Positions 1-8,976 of a stretch of DNA of 64,000 bases are shown here, piece by piece. The stretch lies in assembly GCA_035528395.1 (NCBI GenBank), contig DATKYR010000053.1, positions 23,650-87,649 on the forward strand. The letters are read 5' to 3'. Each line of letters begins with the position of its first letter. The first letter of the stretch is position 1. Both the position numbers and the translations under genes were made by a program. The notes under the pieces are model-generated. The model did no database searches, had not been told where the DNA came from, and saw nothing but the letters and a program-made list of their open reading frames with translations. The stretch is from NIOZ-UU13 sp035528395. GTDB taxonomy: Bacteria; Planctomycetota; Phycisphaerae; Sedimentisphaerales; Anaerobacaceae.

Positions 1-323
1 AGCTTGCGCCGGTGCTTAACAGTCCGACTGTCAAAGATGCTGTGAGCGTATTGTCAGAAAACGAAGATGTTCCTGTGGCGATTATGGCGAAGGAGCATGA
101 AGGTGCGACATATCTTTTTGCGGTGGGGATGCGAAACGGCCAGACGAGTGCAAAATTCACTCTGCGGTCTCTGGAAGGCCGGAGGACCGTGGAAGTGCTC
201 GGCGAGAATCGAACAATCATGTCAGAGGACGGTGTTTTCGACGACAATTTTGAGGCTTGGGACGTTCATCTTTACCGAATCGGGGGCAAAAACGCAAATG
301 TCGCAAGGCATTCTGTGGACTGA
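1..323 (+). CDS. C-terminal fragment of a probable glycoside hydrolase
   Basis: Open reading frame entering from the left edge in frame 3 and stopping at 321-323, so only about 106 C-terminal residues are visible. The segment has alternating hydrophobic beta-strand character, with a YLFAVGMRNG strand and a final DVHLYRI strand. It resembles the small all-beta domain that closes many planctomycete glycosidases. No catalytic residue lies in the visible part, so the family cannot be named. A 175-bp gap separates it from ahcY. The glycosidase assignment is inference from the terminal-domain pattern only. Confidence 0.5.
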   Translation, partial: LAPVLNSPTVKDAVSVLSENEDVPVAIMAKEHEGATYLFAVGMRNGQTSAKFTLRSLEGRRTVEVLGENRTIMSEDGVFDDNFEAWDVHLYRIGGKNANVARHSVD

Positions 324-498
324 TTTTCTCGCCGGAGACCTCGGTAACCAAAGCGATTGGGGGATGGGCCCAGATAAGACACTCTGGTTTCAACCAGAGT
401 AAAATACGGCTACCGTTTGCAGAAATAAAAAGTTGCAAATCTTATCTGCTTACTTTAGAATTCAGGCCGATAGTTTACTTTTTTGAAAGGACTAATGG

Positions 499-1758
499 AT
501 GAAATACGACGTAGCTGGTTTGTCACTGGCGGCGGGGGGTAAAAAGCGCATTCTTTGGGCGGATAACGATATGCCGGCTCTGGCGGCGATACGCAGGCGA
601 TTTGCAAAGAGCAAGCCCCTGAAGGGCAAAAACGTTTCTGCTTGTTTGCACATCACCGCTGAGACGGCTAATCTGGCAAGGACCCTCAAAGAAGGTGGAG
701 CGAATGTTGTTCTTTGCGCATCTAATCCGCTGAGCACACAGGACGATGTGGCTGCTTCGTTAGTGAAGGATTTTAAGATAGCGGTCTTTGCTGTCTGCGG
801 TGAAAATCGCAGCACCTACTACAAACATATTAACGCAGCAATTGACCATAAACCCGTTATTACGCTTGATGATGGTGCTGATTTGGTGAACGAGTTACAT
901 ACTCGCAGAAAGAAAGATGCCCACCGGATTATTGCGAGTATGGAAGAGACCACTACGGGAGTTATTCGTCTGCGGGCTTTGGCGAATGAGGGCAAGTTAA
1001 AATTTCCGGTCATTGCGGTAAATGACGCTGCAACCAAGTACCTGTTCGATAATCGCTACGGCACCGGACAATCAACGGTTGACGGTATCATTCGCGCTAC
1101 TGATTTTCTAATGGCCGGCAAAAAAGTTGTTGCGGCAGGGTATGGTTGGTGCGGGCGCGGCTTTGCTATGCGGGCCAGGGGGATGGGGGCAATTGTTATC
1201 ATTACAGAAGTTGATGCGGTCAAGGCCCTTGAGGCGGCTATGGACGGGTTTGAAGTTATGCCGATGGCAAAGGCGGCAAAAGTAGGTGAGCTGTTCGTAA
1301 CGCTTACGGGTAATAAAAGTGTTATAAGGGCTGAGCACTTCCGTGCGATGAAGGACAGAGCGGTTGTCGCCAACAGCGGACATTTCAACGTTGAGATAGA
1401 TATACCGGCCCTGAAACGGCTCAGTAAAAAGGTAATCCGTAATGTGCGTCACTGCGTTGATGAATATATCCTGAAAAATAACAAGCGGATTTATCTTCTG
1501 GCTGAGGGACGGTTAATTAACCTTGCAGCCGCTGAGGGTCATCCTGCAAGCGTGATGGATATGAGCTTTGCAACACAGGCGCTGCAGTGTGAATATGTGG
1601 TAAAAAAACAGGGCGAGCTTTCTGTAGCGGTCCACGATGTCCCGATGGAGATAGAACGGCAGGTAAGCAAACTCAAACTAAAGTCAATGTCGATTAGTAT
1701 AGACAAACTTACACCCGAGCAGGTTGTTTACCTTGCCAGCAGCGGTGAAGGGACGTAA
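499..1758 (+). CDS. ahcY: Adenosylhomocysteinase
   Basis: Hydrolyses S-adenosylhomocysteine to adenosine and homocysteine in the cytoplasm, relieving product inhibition of methyltransferases. The 419-residue protein has the N-terminal substrate domain (CLHITAETA, STQDD, EETTTGV), the FDNRYG segment near residue 183 and the NAD-binding GYGWCGRG loop at residues 214-221. The C-terminal NLAAAEGHP block is also present. It is of the shorter archaeal/thermotogal type, lacking the insertion found in many proteobacterial and eukaryotic enzymes. GAAAGG at 485-490 gives good spacing to ATG 499. An inverted repeat follows immediately. No metK or methionine-cycle gene is adjacent. Confidence 0.95.
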   Translation: MKYDVAGLSLAAGGKKRILWADNDMPALAAIRRRFAKSKPLKGKNVSACLHITAETANLARTLKEGGANVVLCASNPLSTQDDVAASLVKDFKIAVFAVCGENRSTYYKHINAAIDHKPVITLDDGADLVNELHTRRKKDAHRIIASMEETTTGVIRLRALANEGKLKFPVIAVNDAATKYLFDNRYGTGQSTVDGIIRATDFLMAGKKVVAAGYGWCGRGFAMRARGMGAIVIITEVDAVKALEAAMDGFEVMPMAKAAKVGELFVTLTGNKSVIRAEHFRAMKDRAVVANSGHFNVEIDIPALKRLSKKVIRNVRHCVDEYILKNNKRIYLLAEGRLINLAAAEGHPASVMDMSFATQALQCEYVVKKQGELSVAVHDVPMEIERQVSKLKLKSMSISIDKLTPEQVVYLASSGEGT

Positions 1759-1760
1759 GA

Positions 1761-1841
1761 TTGACTATTTACTATTGACTATTGAAAAGAAAATCTGCAC
1801 TCAAATTCAATAGAAAATAATCAATAGTCGATAGTCAATAG
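1761..1841. repeat. Inverted repeat built from CTATTGACT-like units
   Basis: Arms at 1765-1784 and 1822-1841 are complementary at about 18 of 20 positions and enclose a 37-nt loop. Each arm is itself made of CTATTGACT/AGTCAATAG-like sub-repeats. It fills almost the whole gap between ahcY and the next gene and ends nine bases before that gene's ATG. It would fold in a readthrough transcript and could act as a terminator or mRNA stabiliser. No T-tract follows, so a Rho-independent terminator is not supported. Confidence 0.7.
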
Positions 1842-1849
1842 GTAGGCTT

Positions 1850-3712
1850 ATGGATAATAAAGAGACAGAGAAGGCGCCGATAGCGGTCTCGAAGTCTTTT
1901 ATGGCTGTTGGCCCCACGCTTCACTACAGCCATACGAATGTTCAGAGGTGTTGGTTTCTTGCTCTTACGGCCTTTGTTGTAAGCTGTTTTTTCTGGTCGA
2001 AGATAGCAACCAACTCATTCTGGTCGTTCGACATTCAGACGGCGGTAAGGCCGGAATCCTGGCATTTGGGCCAGACAATCATAAGCGGAGTGAGCATATT
2101 CGAGTATCCCTGGCAGATTGTTGTTTTGGGACTGCTTATGGGTATTCTGTCAATTGTTCCGATTTTGATATCGCAACTGATGAGCTTCAGTTACAGTTTT
2201 GTTTTTATATTGTCGGTATTTTTTTTGGCCAATTTGCCGGGCTTCGCGGTTTGTCTATTGGTAAGTTGTATTGCGGCGGCGTGTCGGCCTCTTCGTTTTC
2301 GCTCGCGTTTTGTTGCGATAGCGTTATGCACGGCACCCCAGCTTCTTTACTGGGGATACTTTGGCGGTGCCAGGGGGGTAGAACCTATCAAGTGGGGTTT
2401 TTCTTTCGCACCGTGGATTTTTGCCTGGCTTGATGCTTTAGCCATAGCAGGCTTTGTTCTGGGCATAGGCCATTTTACGCGTTATCGGCCGGGCCTGGTC
2501 TGGATTTTCGCTTCTATTACACTCATATTGGCGGTTGTTGTGTTTGAAGTAACCATCGGCTTTGATGAATTAGACTATCAGCTTTATGTGACCAAGAATA
2601 ATCCGGAGCACGTTGGCGAATTTCACGACCACAGTATCACAGAAGCGCTGGACAAAACAACGAGAGACCCTATTAAGAGGAAATACCTGGAAGGTTTCTT
2701 TTACCCTGCGGAGGCGATAGCGCTGCGAGCAGAGCTGAAAAGAGAAATCCAGATTAAGTTAAGTTACGACCGTTGGCCAAGCTGGTTTATAGTGCCGCAG
2801 GAATTGGAGTATCAAGCGAAAAGACAATGGCTTTTCAGGCAGTACGATTTGTTTATAAGCGAACGTCCCAACAGCCGTCGGATGCCGATAGCGCTTTACT
2901 GTAAGGCACTTCTGAGCGAATACAGCCCGGATGTCAATGTGCTTGGGCAAACCGAACTTTTGCATTTTTACAGCGATTATCCATACAAAAGGTCACGTGA
3001 GATATGGTATCGGCTGTATAGTGAGTTTGGCGGGAGTCCGGAATCAATAGAGGCACGATGGCGTATCGCAAAACATTGGGCCGGTCAGGGTAAATTTGAG
3101 CAGGCTGAGGAGCTTCTTGCCCAGGCTGAAACTATGCTGACGGCTGAGCGGTCGAAACTTCTTGAAAAAGAACAAACATCAGACGAGTCATTGTTCGGCC
3201 TGTTTCGCCCTCCGGATGATTCGGTTATGACAGTACCGAAGTTAAACGAACTGCAAAGAAGATTAGGTCAATCGCGGACGTTAATAGGGCCTGAAAATCG
3301 AACAGATGAGGCAGGAGCAATTGAACGTTTGGCTGAGTTTATTATGCTGAATCCACATGCCTCCGATTATGCCCAGCGTCTCAACGGATTGCTGGAAAAA
3401 ATAGAAGATAAAGACGGGCTTCGTGACAATATCTTGTTAGCTCAGGCAAAACTCCTCGCCGACGAGCAACTCCGGGCTGAGAAATTAAACGAGCTGCACA
3501 AGGAATTCGGCAAGACCGATGGCGGGATGTCAGCATTGTACGAATTAGGGCTTTTGAAGATTGGTCTGTATCAGGGTGAGTCGAATACGGAGCGGAAGAA
3601 AAAGTATTTAGCGGATGCCAGAGCAACTCTGGAGAGCTTCCTCAATTTGTATCCGAACAGTTTTTGTGCCGAGCAGGTTAAAAAGAATCTGGATGGCCTG
3701 CCGACTAATTGA
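1850..3712 (+). CDS. Multi-pass membrane protein with C-terminal helical-repeat region
   Basis: A 620-residue protein I cannot assign to a named family. About the first 240 residues contain roughly seven hydrophobic segments, for example around FLALTAFVVSCFF, IVVLGLLMGILSIVPILI and IFASITLILAVVVFEV. The rest is soluble, charged and alpha-helical. Repeated W-RIAKHWAGQGKFEQAEELL-like segments suggest TPR/Sel1-type repeats. A plausible topology is a membrane anchor displaying a helical scaffold. It follows ahcY in the same direction, but the inverted repeat between them argues against tight co-translation. ATG 1850 is preceded by a weak AGGTAGG. Confidence 0.75.
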   Translation: MDNKETEKAPIAVSKSFMAVGPTLHYSHTNVQRCWFLALTAFVVSCFFWSKIATNSFWSFDIQTAVRPESWHLGQTIISGVSIFEYPWQIVVLGLLMGILSIVPILISQLMSFSYSFVFILSVFFLANLPGFAVCLLVSCIAAACRPLRFRSRFVAIALCTAPQLLYWGYFGGARGVEPIKWGFSFAPWIFAWLDALAIAGFVLGIGHFTRYRPGLVWIFASITLILAVVVFEVTIGFDELDYQLYVTKNNPEHVGEFHDHSITEALDKTTRDPIKRKYLEGFFYPAEAIALRAELKREIQIKLSYDRWPSWFIVPQELEYQAKRQWLFRQYDLFISERPNSRRMPIALYCKALLSEYSPDVNVLGQTELLHFYSDYPYKRSREIWYRLYSEFGGSPESIEARWRIAKHWAGQGKFEQAEELLAQAETMLTAERSKLLEKEQTSDESLFGLFRPPDDSVMTVPKLNELQRRLGQSRTLIGPENRTDEAGAIERLAEFIMLNPHASDYAQRLNGLLEKIEDKDGLRDNILLAQAKLLADEQLRAEKLNELHKEFGKTDGGMSALYELGLLKIGLYQGESNTERKKKYLADARATLESFLNLYPNSFCAEQVKKNLDGLPTN

Positions 3713-3777
3713 TGATTGTTTTTAACGTCTTTTTCAATTATCAATTGTCGATAATCAGTTGTTTTTGGGGATTTGAG

Positions 3778-3808
3778 TTGACATTTCGGTAGATTTTGTT
3801 AGTATAAA
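3778..3808 (+). promoter_or_regulatory. Candidate sigma-70-type promoter
   Basis: A perfect TTGACA lies at 3778-3783. A TATAAA at 3803-3808 (19-bp spacer), or the overlapping TAGTAT at 3800-3805 (16-bp spacer), could be the -10 box. It lies about 120 bp upstream of the diguanylate cyclase start and after the preceding stop at 3712, the right place for that gene's promoter. The spacing is imperfect for either reading. Confidence 0.45.
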
Positions 3809-3924
3809 GATTATCTGGAGGCATTTTTTTTTGCGCTTTTTAGGCCTTTTGATTGCCCCGAATTAAACCAGAGCAATGATAGTAGCAAAGGATGACTCCA
3901 ATTTGCTGTTGCGGGTGATGTTAG

Positions 3925-5016
3925 ATGGAAAGCTATAATTCATCCTCCTGTGGAGATACTCGGACTTCGGCAGGCTCATTCGAGCCGAGAATTCTGCTTG
4001 TCGGCGATGTCGGTAAAGCCTTTTTAGATGCCGGTGCCGTTACGGACAGTCGCTGTGAAGTCTGCACCAATATTCCTGATGCAATTGATGCTGTTGTGAA
4101 GAATAAGTTTGCAGGAATCGGCATTGTGATGTTCGGGATGTCAGCCAAATTAGGCTCGGCCCTTAAAGTTTTGCGAGATAACTGCGATGCGAAAATCATT
4201 CTTCTGGCACAGATGTATGAAGAGCCGATAGCAATACGACTGGTCGGCACAGCCTACAACGGGACAAGCATAGCGGACGATTATTTGATTTGTCCGGTCC
4301 AGCCGGACAGGTTTTACGAATCCATTTTGACCCGGGGCCGTCGTAAGGCCCAGATCGGCCTCTCTACCACTGTCGATGCAACAATAGAAATGAAAATCAA
4401 GCATCTTGAAAGATTGGCTACGGAGGATGATTTGACGGGTCTGAAGAACAGGAGATATATCTGGGAATTTTCGCGGCAGATTATAGAACACGCCAGGACA
4501 GAAAACGGGCGGGTGACACTGCTTGTTTTTGATATTGATGACTTCAAACGTTACAATGACGTTTACGGCCATTTCGCCGGTGACGAGGTCTTAAAACAGG
4601 CTGCTGTTTTGGTGCAGCGCTGCTGCCGGGGCCATGACGTTGTCGGCAGGATTGGCGGCGACGAGTTTGCGGTTGTTTTCTGGGACGAGCCCCAGGCTAA
4701 ACCGGCTGCCGTGCCCACCAAGGTTTCCGAGAGACGCTCAGCGAGAGCCGACCATCCTAAGGAAGCAATCTTTATAGCAAAGCGGTTCGTAAGAGAATTA
4801 GAGAAATCCGAATTGTCCACCTTTGGTGGATTAGGTCCGGGAGGTAAAGGAGTTCTGACAATAAGCGGCGGACTGGCAAGCTTTCCCAGAGATGGCTCGA
4901 CAATACAGGAGCTTTTTCAGCAGGCGGACAAGGCACTGCTGGAGGCCAAACGCAGCGGCAAAAACAGAATCTATCTTGTCGGTAAGCCCCAGAGCGACAT
5001 CGCCGATATCGATTAA
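3925..5016 (+). CDS. GGDEF diguanylate cyclase with degenerate receiver-like N-terminus
   Basis: Makes the second messenger cyclic di-GMP from two GTP. Residues 20-140 look like a response-regulator fold without the usual acidic pocket and phospho-acceptor pattern. A coiled linker (IEMKIKHLERLATEDDLTGL) then leads into the GGDEF domain. The signature GGDEF is intact at residues 244-248, and the metal-binding FDIDDFKRYND segment is present, so the enzyme should be active. An insert of about 45 residues follows the active site before the usual SGGLASFPRDG strand. No RxxD inhibitory site is obvious. ATG 3925 comes directly after an in-frame TAG at 3922. No cognate kinase is adjacent. Confidence 0.9.
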   Translation: MESYNSSSCGDTRTSAGSFEPRILLVGDVGKAFLDAGAVTDSRCEVCTNIPDAIDAVVKNKFAGIGIVMFGMSAKLGSALKVLRDNCDAKIILLAQMYEEPIAIRLVGTAYNGTSIADDYLICPVQPDRFYESILTRGRRKAQIGLSTTVDATIEMKIKHLERLATEDDLTGLKNRRYIWEFSRQIIEHARTENGRVTLLVFDIDDFKRYNDVYGHFAGDEVLKQAAVLVQRCCRGHDVVGRIGGDEFAVVFWDEPQAKPAAVPTKVSERRSARADHPKEAIFIAKRFVRELEKSELSTFGGLGPGGKGVLTISGGLASFPRDGSTIQELFQQADKALLEAKRSGKNRIYLVGKPQSDIADID

Positions 5017-5020
5017 GATT

Positions 5021-5058
5021 TATCCGGATAACGAGTAGATGTAGTCTACGCTCGGATA
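5021..5058 (+). terminator. Two-level hairpin after the GGDEF gene
   Basis: TATCCG (5021-5026) pairs with CGGATA (5053-5058), and inside it GAGTAGA (5033-5039) pairs with TCTAC-CTC. The hairpin starts five bases after the stop codon, so it is placed like a terminator or a 3'-end stabiliser. No run of T follows. Confidence 0.35.
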
Positions 5059-5230
5059 GGGACATCTCTGCCGTTTTGTAGTTGACACCGGCATCAGCCA
5101 TTTGCTAAAATAAATACCAGCATCTGCGGAGTTAACTTCTTGTCGGTTCAATTCGATTCGTATGGCGTGCCAACCACAAAGGTAGCTGGTTATCCTATTT
5201 CCTAAAATCGGGGGGGTAGGAGGACTGAAA

Positions 5231-7435
5231 TTGACAATGCTAAAAAATCCACGAATCCTGCGGACAATCACTTTATTAATCACAATCTGCTCTTTAACCT
5301 TTCCTGCCTATGCCAAATACAGCGGCGGTACGGGAGAGCCTAACGACCCTTACCAAATCGCTACGGCCGCCGATCTGATCGCCCTCGGCGAGACTCCCGA
5401 AGATTACGACAAGCACTTCATCCTGACCGCCGACATCGATCTGGATCCGAATCTCCCCGGCCGCAAGGTCTTCGACAAGGCGGTCATCGCACCGGCTTCT
5501 TACACAGATTATTATCCCTACGTGGAGGGAACTCCCTTAGCCGGCGTCTTTGATGGAAACGGTCATGCGATCTCGCATCTGACGATCATGGGCGGCAGTT
5601 ATCTTGGCCTCTTCGGCCAGTTGTGGTATGGGGCCGAGGTCAAGGACCTCGGCGTGCTTGATGTCAAAGTTGTGCTTGATGTCAACATTACTGATGCTGG
5701 TTTTTTCGATCTCGGCGGACTGGTCGGGTACAACCGTGGTTCTGTGACCCAGTGCTATAGCAGTGGAATGATCATCGGTGGCGACTATGTCGGCGGGTTG
5801 GTGGGGGAAAACGAGGGTGCCGTGATCAACTGCTACAGTACTTGTTCAGTCGCTGGTAACTACATGGTTGGCGGGTTGCTGGGATATAACTGGGACGGTA
5901 ATATTACAGATTGCTACAGCACCAGCACGGTCAGTGGTTACGGATATGTCGGCGGATTGGTGGGGGAAAATGTAGGTAACATGATCAATTGCTACAGCAC
6001 CGGTGCGGTCATGGGGAATGAAGCTATCGGAGGACTGGTTGGACAGAATGGTTTGCAAGGAGCTATGCCTTATCCTGGCTACATCGACAACAGTTACTCG
6101 CTCGCCAGTGTAAGAGGAGAAATCTTTGTGGGCGGTCTCGTGGGAGACAACAGGGTTGGTGATGTGATGCAGTGCTACAGCACAGGTACGGTCAGCGGCA
6201 ATGAGAGTGTCGGTGGGTTAGTGGGGCTCAGCGTCTGGGGCAGCGTCTTGTGCAGCGTGTGGGATGTGGAGACCTCCGGCCTATCAGGAAGTACCGGCGG
6301 CGTGGGTTTGACCACGCGCGAGATGATGGACCCCTACATGCTTGGGCTGAATGGTTTTGCCGATGATCCGAACTGGGTCCTGGATCCTGGCCGCGATTAT
6401 CCCAGATTAGCTTGGGAAGGTACGCTTGGTCAGATCATCCCCGAACCTGACATTAATTGGCTTACAGGACAGGGAACGTCAGAGGCTCCCTATAAGATTG
6501 ACACGTCCGACCAACTCATCCTGTTGGGTAAAGGGCCTATCCTTTGGGACAAGCATTTTGTCCTCGGTGCGAACATAAATCTGGACCCGGATCTGCCAGG
6601 CAGAAGTGTTTTCGGGCAGGCGCTAATTCAAGTTTTCACGGGCGTTTTTGACGGCAATGATCACGTGATCTCCCGTATGACAATTACGGGTGCAAGCCGC
6701 CTTGGGTTGTTTGGTCTGTTGGAGTCCGGGGCCGAGGTCAAGGACCTTGGTGTAGTGGACGTTAACATAACCAGTTCGGGTGGGTTTATCGGTGGGCTTG
6801 TTGGGCACAACGGAGGAGGTACTGTGAAATGCTGTTACAGCAGCGGCACGGTTAGTGGAAATTGGGGGGTCGGCGGGCTCGGGGGGTGGAACATTGGTGC
6901 AGTGACCCAGTGCTACAGTACCGCTGCTGTCAGCGGCGACTCAACGGTCGGTGGGTTGGTGGGCCAGAACCTTGGCGATGTGACACAATGCTACAGTACA
7001 GGAGCGGTCAATGGCGGTTCTCATGTCGGCGGGCTGGTGGGTCGGAACTTTGGCGATGTGACACAATGCTACAGTACAGGAGCGGTCAATGGCGGTTCTT
7101 ATGTCGGCGGGCTGGTGGGGTACGAGCAAGACGGTATTGTGACCCAGTGCTACAGCACCGGTGCGGTCAGTGGTGGCGGCGACTATGTCGGCGGGCTGGC
7201 TGGAGGTGGATGGTCGTCGGATATGACCGCGTCCTTCTGGGACACACAGACCTCAGGCCAGATCACGAGTACTGGCGGCACGGGCAAGACGACGGCCGAA
7301 ATGCAAACCGCCGGCACATTCCTCGAAGCCGGCTGGGACTTCATAAACGAAACCGAAAATGGCACCGAAGATATCTGGTGGATTCTCGAAGGCCAGGACT
7401 ATCCCAGACTGTGGTGGGAAGCCGCAGAGCCATAA
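5231..7435 (+). CDS. Secreted GLUG-motif repeat protein
   Basis: A 734-residue exported protein of the GLUG-repeat type seen on bacterial surfaces, with no enzymatic motif. A Sec signal peptide (hydrophobic core ITLLITICSLTFPAYA) is followed by two large units. Each unit opens with a DPYQI/APYKI...LGKGP...HF-L-A-I-LDP-LPG module (about residues 35 and 415) and continues with beta-helical VGGLVGxNxGxVxxCYSTGxVSG repeats. The consensus Cys in CYS may cross-link turns or reflect the family motif. GGAGG at 5219-5223 sits seven bases before TTG 5231 but 13 before ATG 5237, so the TTG start is preferred. Two neighbouring 78-bp repeats near 6974-7129 are almost identical DNA, a recent duplication. 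No anchoring tail is visible. Confidence 0.88.
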   Translation: MTMLKNPRILRTITLLITICSLTFPAYAKYSGGTGEPNDPYQIATAADLIALGETPEDYDKHFILTADIDLDPNLPGRKVFDKAVIAPASYTDYYPYVEGTPLAGVFDGNGHAISHLTIMGGSYLGLFGQLWYGAEVKDLGVLDVKVVLDVNITDAGFFDLGGLVGYNRGSVTQCYSSGMIIGGDYVGGLVGENEGAVINCYSTCSVAGNYMVGGLLGYNWDGNITDCYSTSTVSGYGYVGGLVGENVGNMINCYSTGAVMGNEAIGGLVGQNGLQGAMPYPGYIDNSYSLASVRGEIFVGGLVGDNRVGDVMQCYSTGTVSGNESVGGLVGLSVWGSVLCSVWDVETSGLSGSTGGVGLTTREMMDPYMLGLNGFADDPNWVLDPGRDYPRLAWEGTLGQIIPEPDINWLTGQGTSEAPYKIDTSDQLILLGKGPILWDKHFVLGANINLDPDLPGRSVFGQALIQVFTGVFDGNDHVISRMTITGASRLGLFGLLESGAEVKDLGVVDVNITSSGGFIGGLVGHNGGGTVKCCYSSGTVSGNWGVGGLGGWNIGAVTQCYSTAAVSGDSTVGGLVGQNLGDVTQCYSTGAVNGGSHVGGLVGRNFGDVTQCYSTGAVNGGSYVGGLVGYEQDGIVTQCYSTGAVSGGGDYVGGLAGGGWSSDMTASFWDTQTSGQITSTGGTGKTTAEMQTAGTFLEAGWDFINETENGTEDIWWILEGQDYPRLWWEAAEP

Positions 7436-7741
7436 AATTTTCAAATTCCTAAACTTGTCCTGCTTGCCCTCCGGAGCTTTAACGAAGGTGGGAGCCGGAT
7501 CGAAGGGCAATACGCAATACGATATGCCCTGAATCTCCGAGTAAAGGACAATTTTCCATAAAAATGCGGATTTCACTTGTTTTTTGGACTATCTATCGTA
7601 TAATACATATCTAACTAATGGATTAGTATCACAATAAATCATCAATCATCTTGGAGCGAAGCGGAAACCACTTAGATGAATTAACCAATTTATCCAAATT
7701 AACCATTTAACCAATGAACCACTCACAACCATCGGGTATCC

Positions 7742-7832
7742 AGTATCGAGTATCGAGAATCGAGTATCCAGAATCCAGTATCGAGTATCCAGAATCGAGC
7801 ATCGAGAATCCAGAATCGAGCATCGAGAATCC
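7742..7832. repeat. Tandem heptamer array, 13 copies of AGNATCS
   Basis: Thirteen uninterrupted 7-bp units run from 7742 to 7832. Each fits AG(T/A/C)ATC(G/C), with degenerate half-units on both sides. Seven is not a multiple of three, so the apparent SSIEYPE-like open frame (7714-7965) is a by-product of the repeat. The array sits in an 840-bp gene-free gap (7436-8275) that also holds TTAACCA-like short repeats at 7678-7722 and the next entry. Confidence 0.9.
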
Positions 7833-7902
7833 AGTTATTTACGTGCCTATAAGGCACCTCTACATCTGTCGAGAACCCTCTACAAATCAACTCTTTTTAT
7901 GC

Positions 7903-8107
7903 AAAACAAACCCAATTTCCCAAAAGTCAAATGAATGTAAGTATCTTTACACAAATAGCATATGAAAATATATCGCATTGGACACTTGGTCAAAACAAAC
8001 CCAATTCAAACCCAATTTCCGTAAGGCCCAAAATGAACGCAAATGTCTTTGTCACAAAGTATTATGAAAATAAATCCAATTGGACACTTGGTGAAAACAA
8101 ACCCAAT
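7903..8107. repeat. Two tandem ~100-bp units of an AAACAAACCCAAT repeat
   Basis: The motif AAACCCAATTTCC occurs at 7908-7920 and again at 8008-8020, exactly 100 bp apart. AAAACAAACCCAAT occurs at 7992-8005 and 8094-8107, 102 bp apart. The intervening sequence aligns unit to unit (ATGAA-GTA/GCA, TTGGACACTTGGT). Short frames encoding KTNPIS- or NKPNSNP-like strings are shadows of this repeat. A truncated copy of the GCCTG(C/T)CCTGAGCG repeat follows at 8112. The stretch is probably a dispersed intergenic family. Confidence 0.75.
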
Positions 8108-8275
8108 CAAAGCCTGTCCTGAGCGCAATCGAATGGGCCAATTTCAAACGGGGCGTCCACTCATGGACAGGAGGAAGTACAAATAATATTTGACCTTGCC
8201 GTTGGAGGCCGATAGAATCTGCTGTGTACCAGAAGTCATCTGTTGTAACCGAAATAATGAGAAAGGGTTTCAAAC

Positions 8276-8914
8276 ATGTCTATGAACAATTCTAAAAAAG
8301 TGTCCCTTGCGGCGGCGGCCGTTGCAGCGTCGGTCGGGACGGTCGAAGCCGCAAAAAGCGACAGTGTGCAAAAGCTGATAAGCAAAATCCGCGACGAGAG
8401 TGCCGAGGTACGAACAGAGGCCTGGCAGAGCGCCGGCGAAGTCGGACCCGAAGCGGTCAGACCTTTGGCGGAAGTGATGACGGACAAAGAACTCGAAGTG
8501 GCCCGTGCAGCAAAGCGTGCACTGTGGAAGATCGTTCGTGTCGCCGGTCGCCCCAAATCCGGCAATGAAAGAAGGGCGGTCGTCGGCAAGCTGGTCACAC
8601 TGTTGGACGATGAGCAGCCTGTGCCGGTCCGCCGTGAAGTGCTGTGGATGCTTTCCGAGATAGGCACCAGAAAGTCCATTGAGCCGATAGCCGCTTTGTT
8701 GTCGAATAAAGAGCTGCGTGAGGACGCCCGAATGGTGCTGCAGCGAATTCCGAGCAAGGGGGCGCTTGCGGCGCTAAAGGCCGGGCTGAAAGCTGCGCCC
8801 GAGGACTTCAAGCTCAATATTGCGCAATCGCTGCGACAGCGAGGCGTGAAGGTTAGTGGATTACCCTGCGTTAAACTGGTGCCCACGAAGAAGACAAACG
8901 TTAAGCCGCTGTAA
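8276..8914 (+). CDS. HEAT-repeat protein
   Basis: A 212-residue protein with a short alanine-rich N-terminus (LAAAAVAASVGTVEA, possibly a weak signal sequence). About five HEAT-type helical pairs follow, for example around DESAEVRTEAWQSAGEVG and EPVPVRREVLWMLSEIG. HEAT repeats form a protein-binding solenoid and no catalytic residue is seen. It lies 62 bp upstream of the Gfo/Idh oxidoreductase and on the same strand. Planctomycetes often pair the two kinds of gene, so it may be co-transcribed with that gene. GAGAAAGGG precedes ATG 8276, and ATG 8282 is an alternative start. Confidence 0.8.
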   Translation: MSMNNSKKVSLAAAAVAASVGTVEAAKSDSVQKLISKIRDESAEVRTEAWQSAGEVGPEAVRPLAEVMTDKELEVARAAKRALWKIVRVAGRPKSGNERRAVVGKLVTLLDDEQPVPVRREVLWMLSEIGTRKSIEPIAALLSNKELREDARMVLQRIPSKGALAALKAGLKAAPEDFKLNIAQSLRQRGVKVSGLPCVKLVPTKKTNVKPL

Positions 8915-8976
8915 TACAACGATTTTTAGCACTTTTTTTCATAGCTGAAATAAGAGAGCAGAAAGGTAATAGAACG

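Noticed and set aside
7714..8122. Short frames with SSIEYPE or NKPNSNP repeats
   Set aside because: They are produced by the heptamer array and the 100-bp tandem repeat, with no conserved start signal.
8236..8919. 227-codon minus-strand frame opposite the HEAT-repeat gene
   Set aside because: Ser/Ala-rich shadow without motif. The plus-strand frame has proper HEAT periodicity and a Shine-Dalgarno site.
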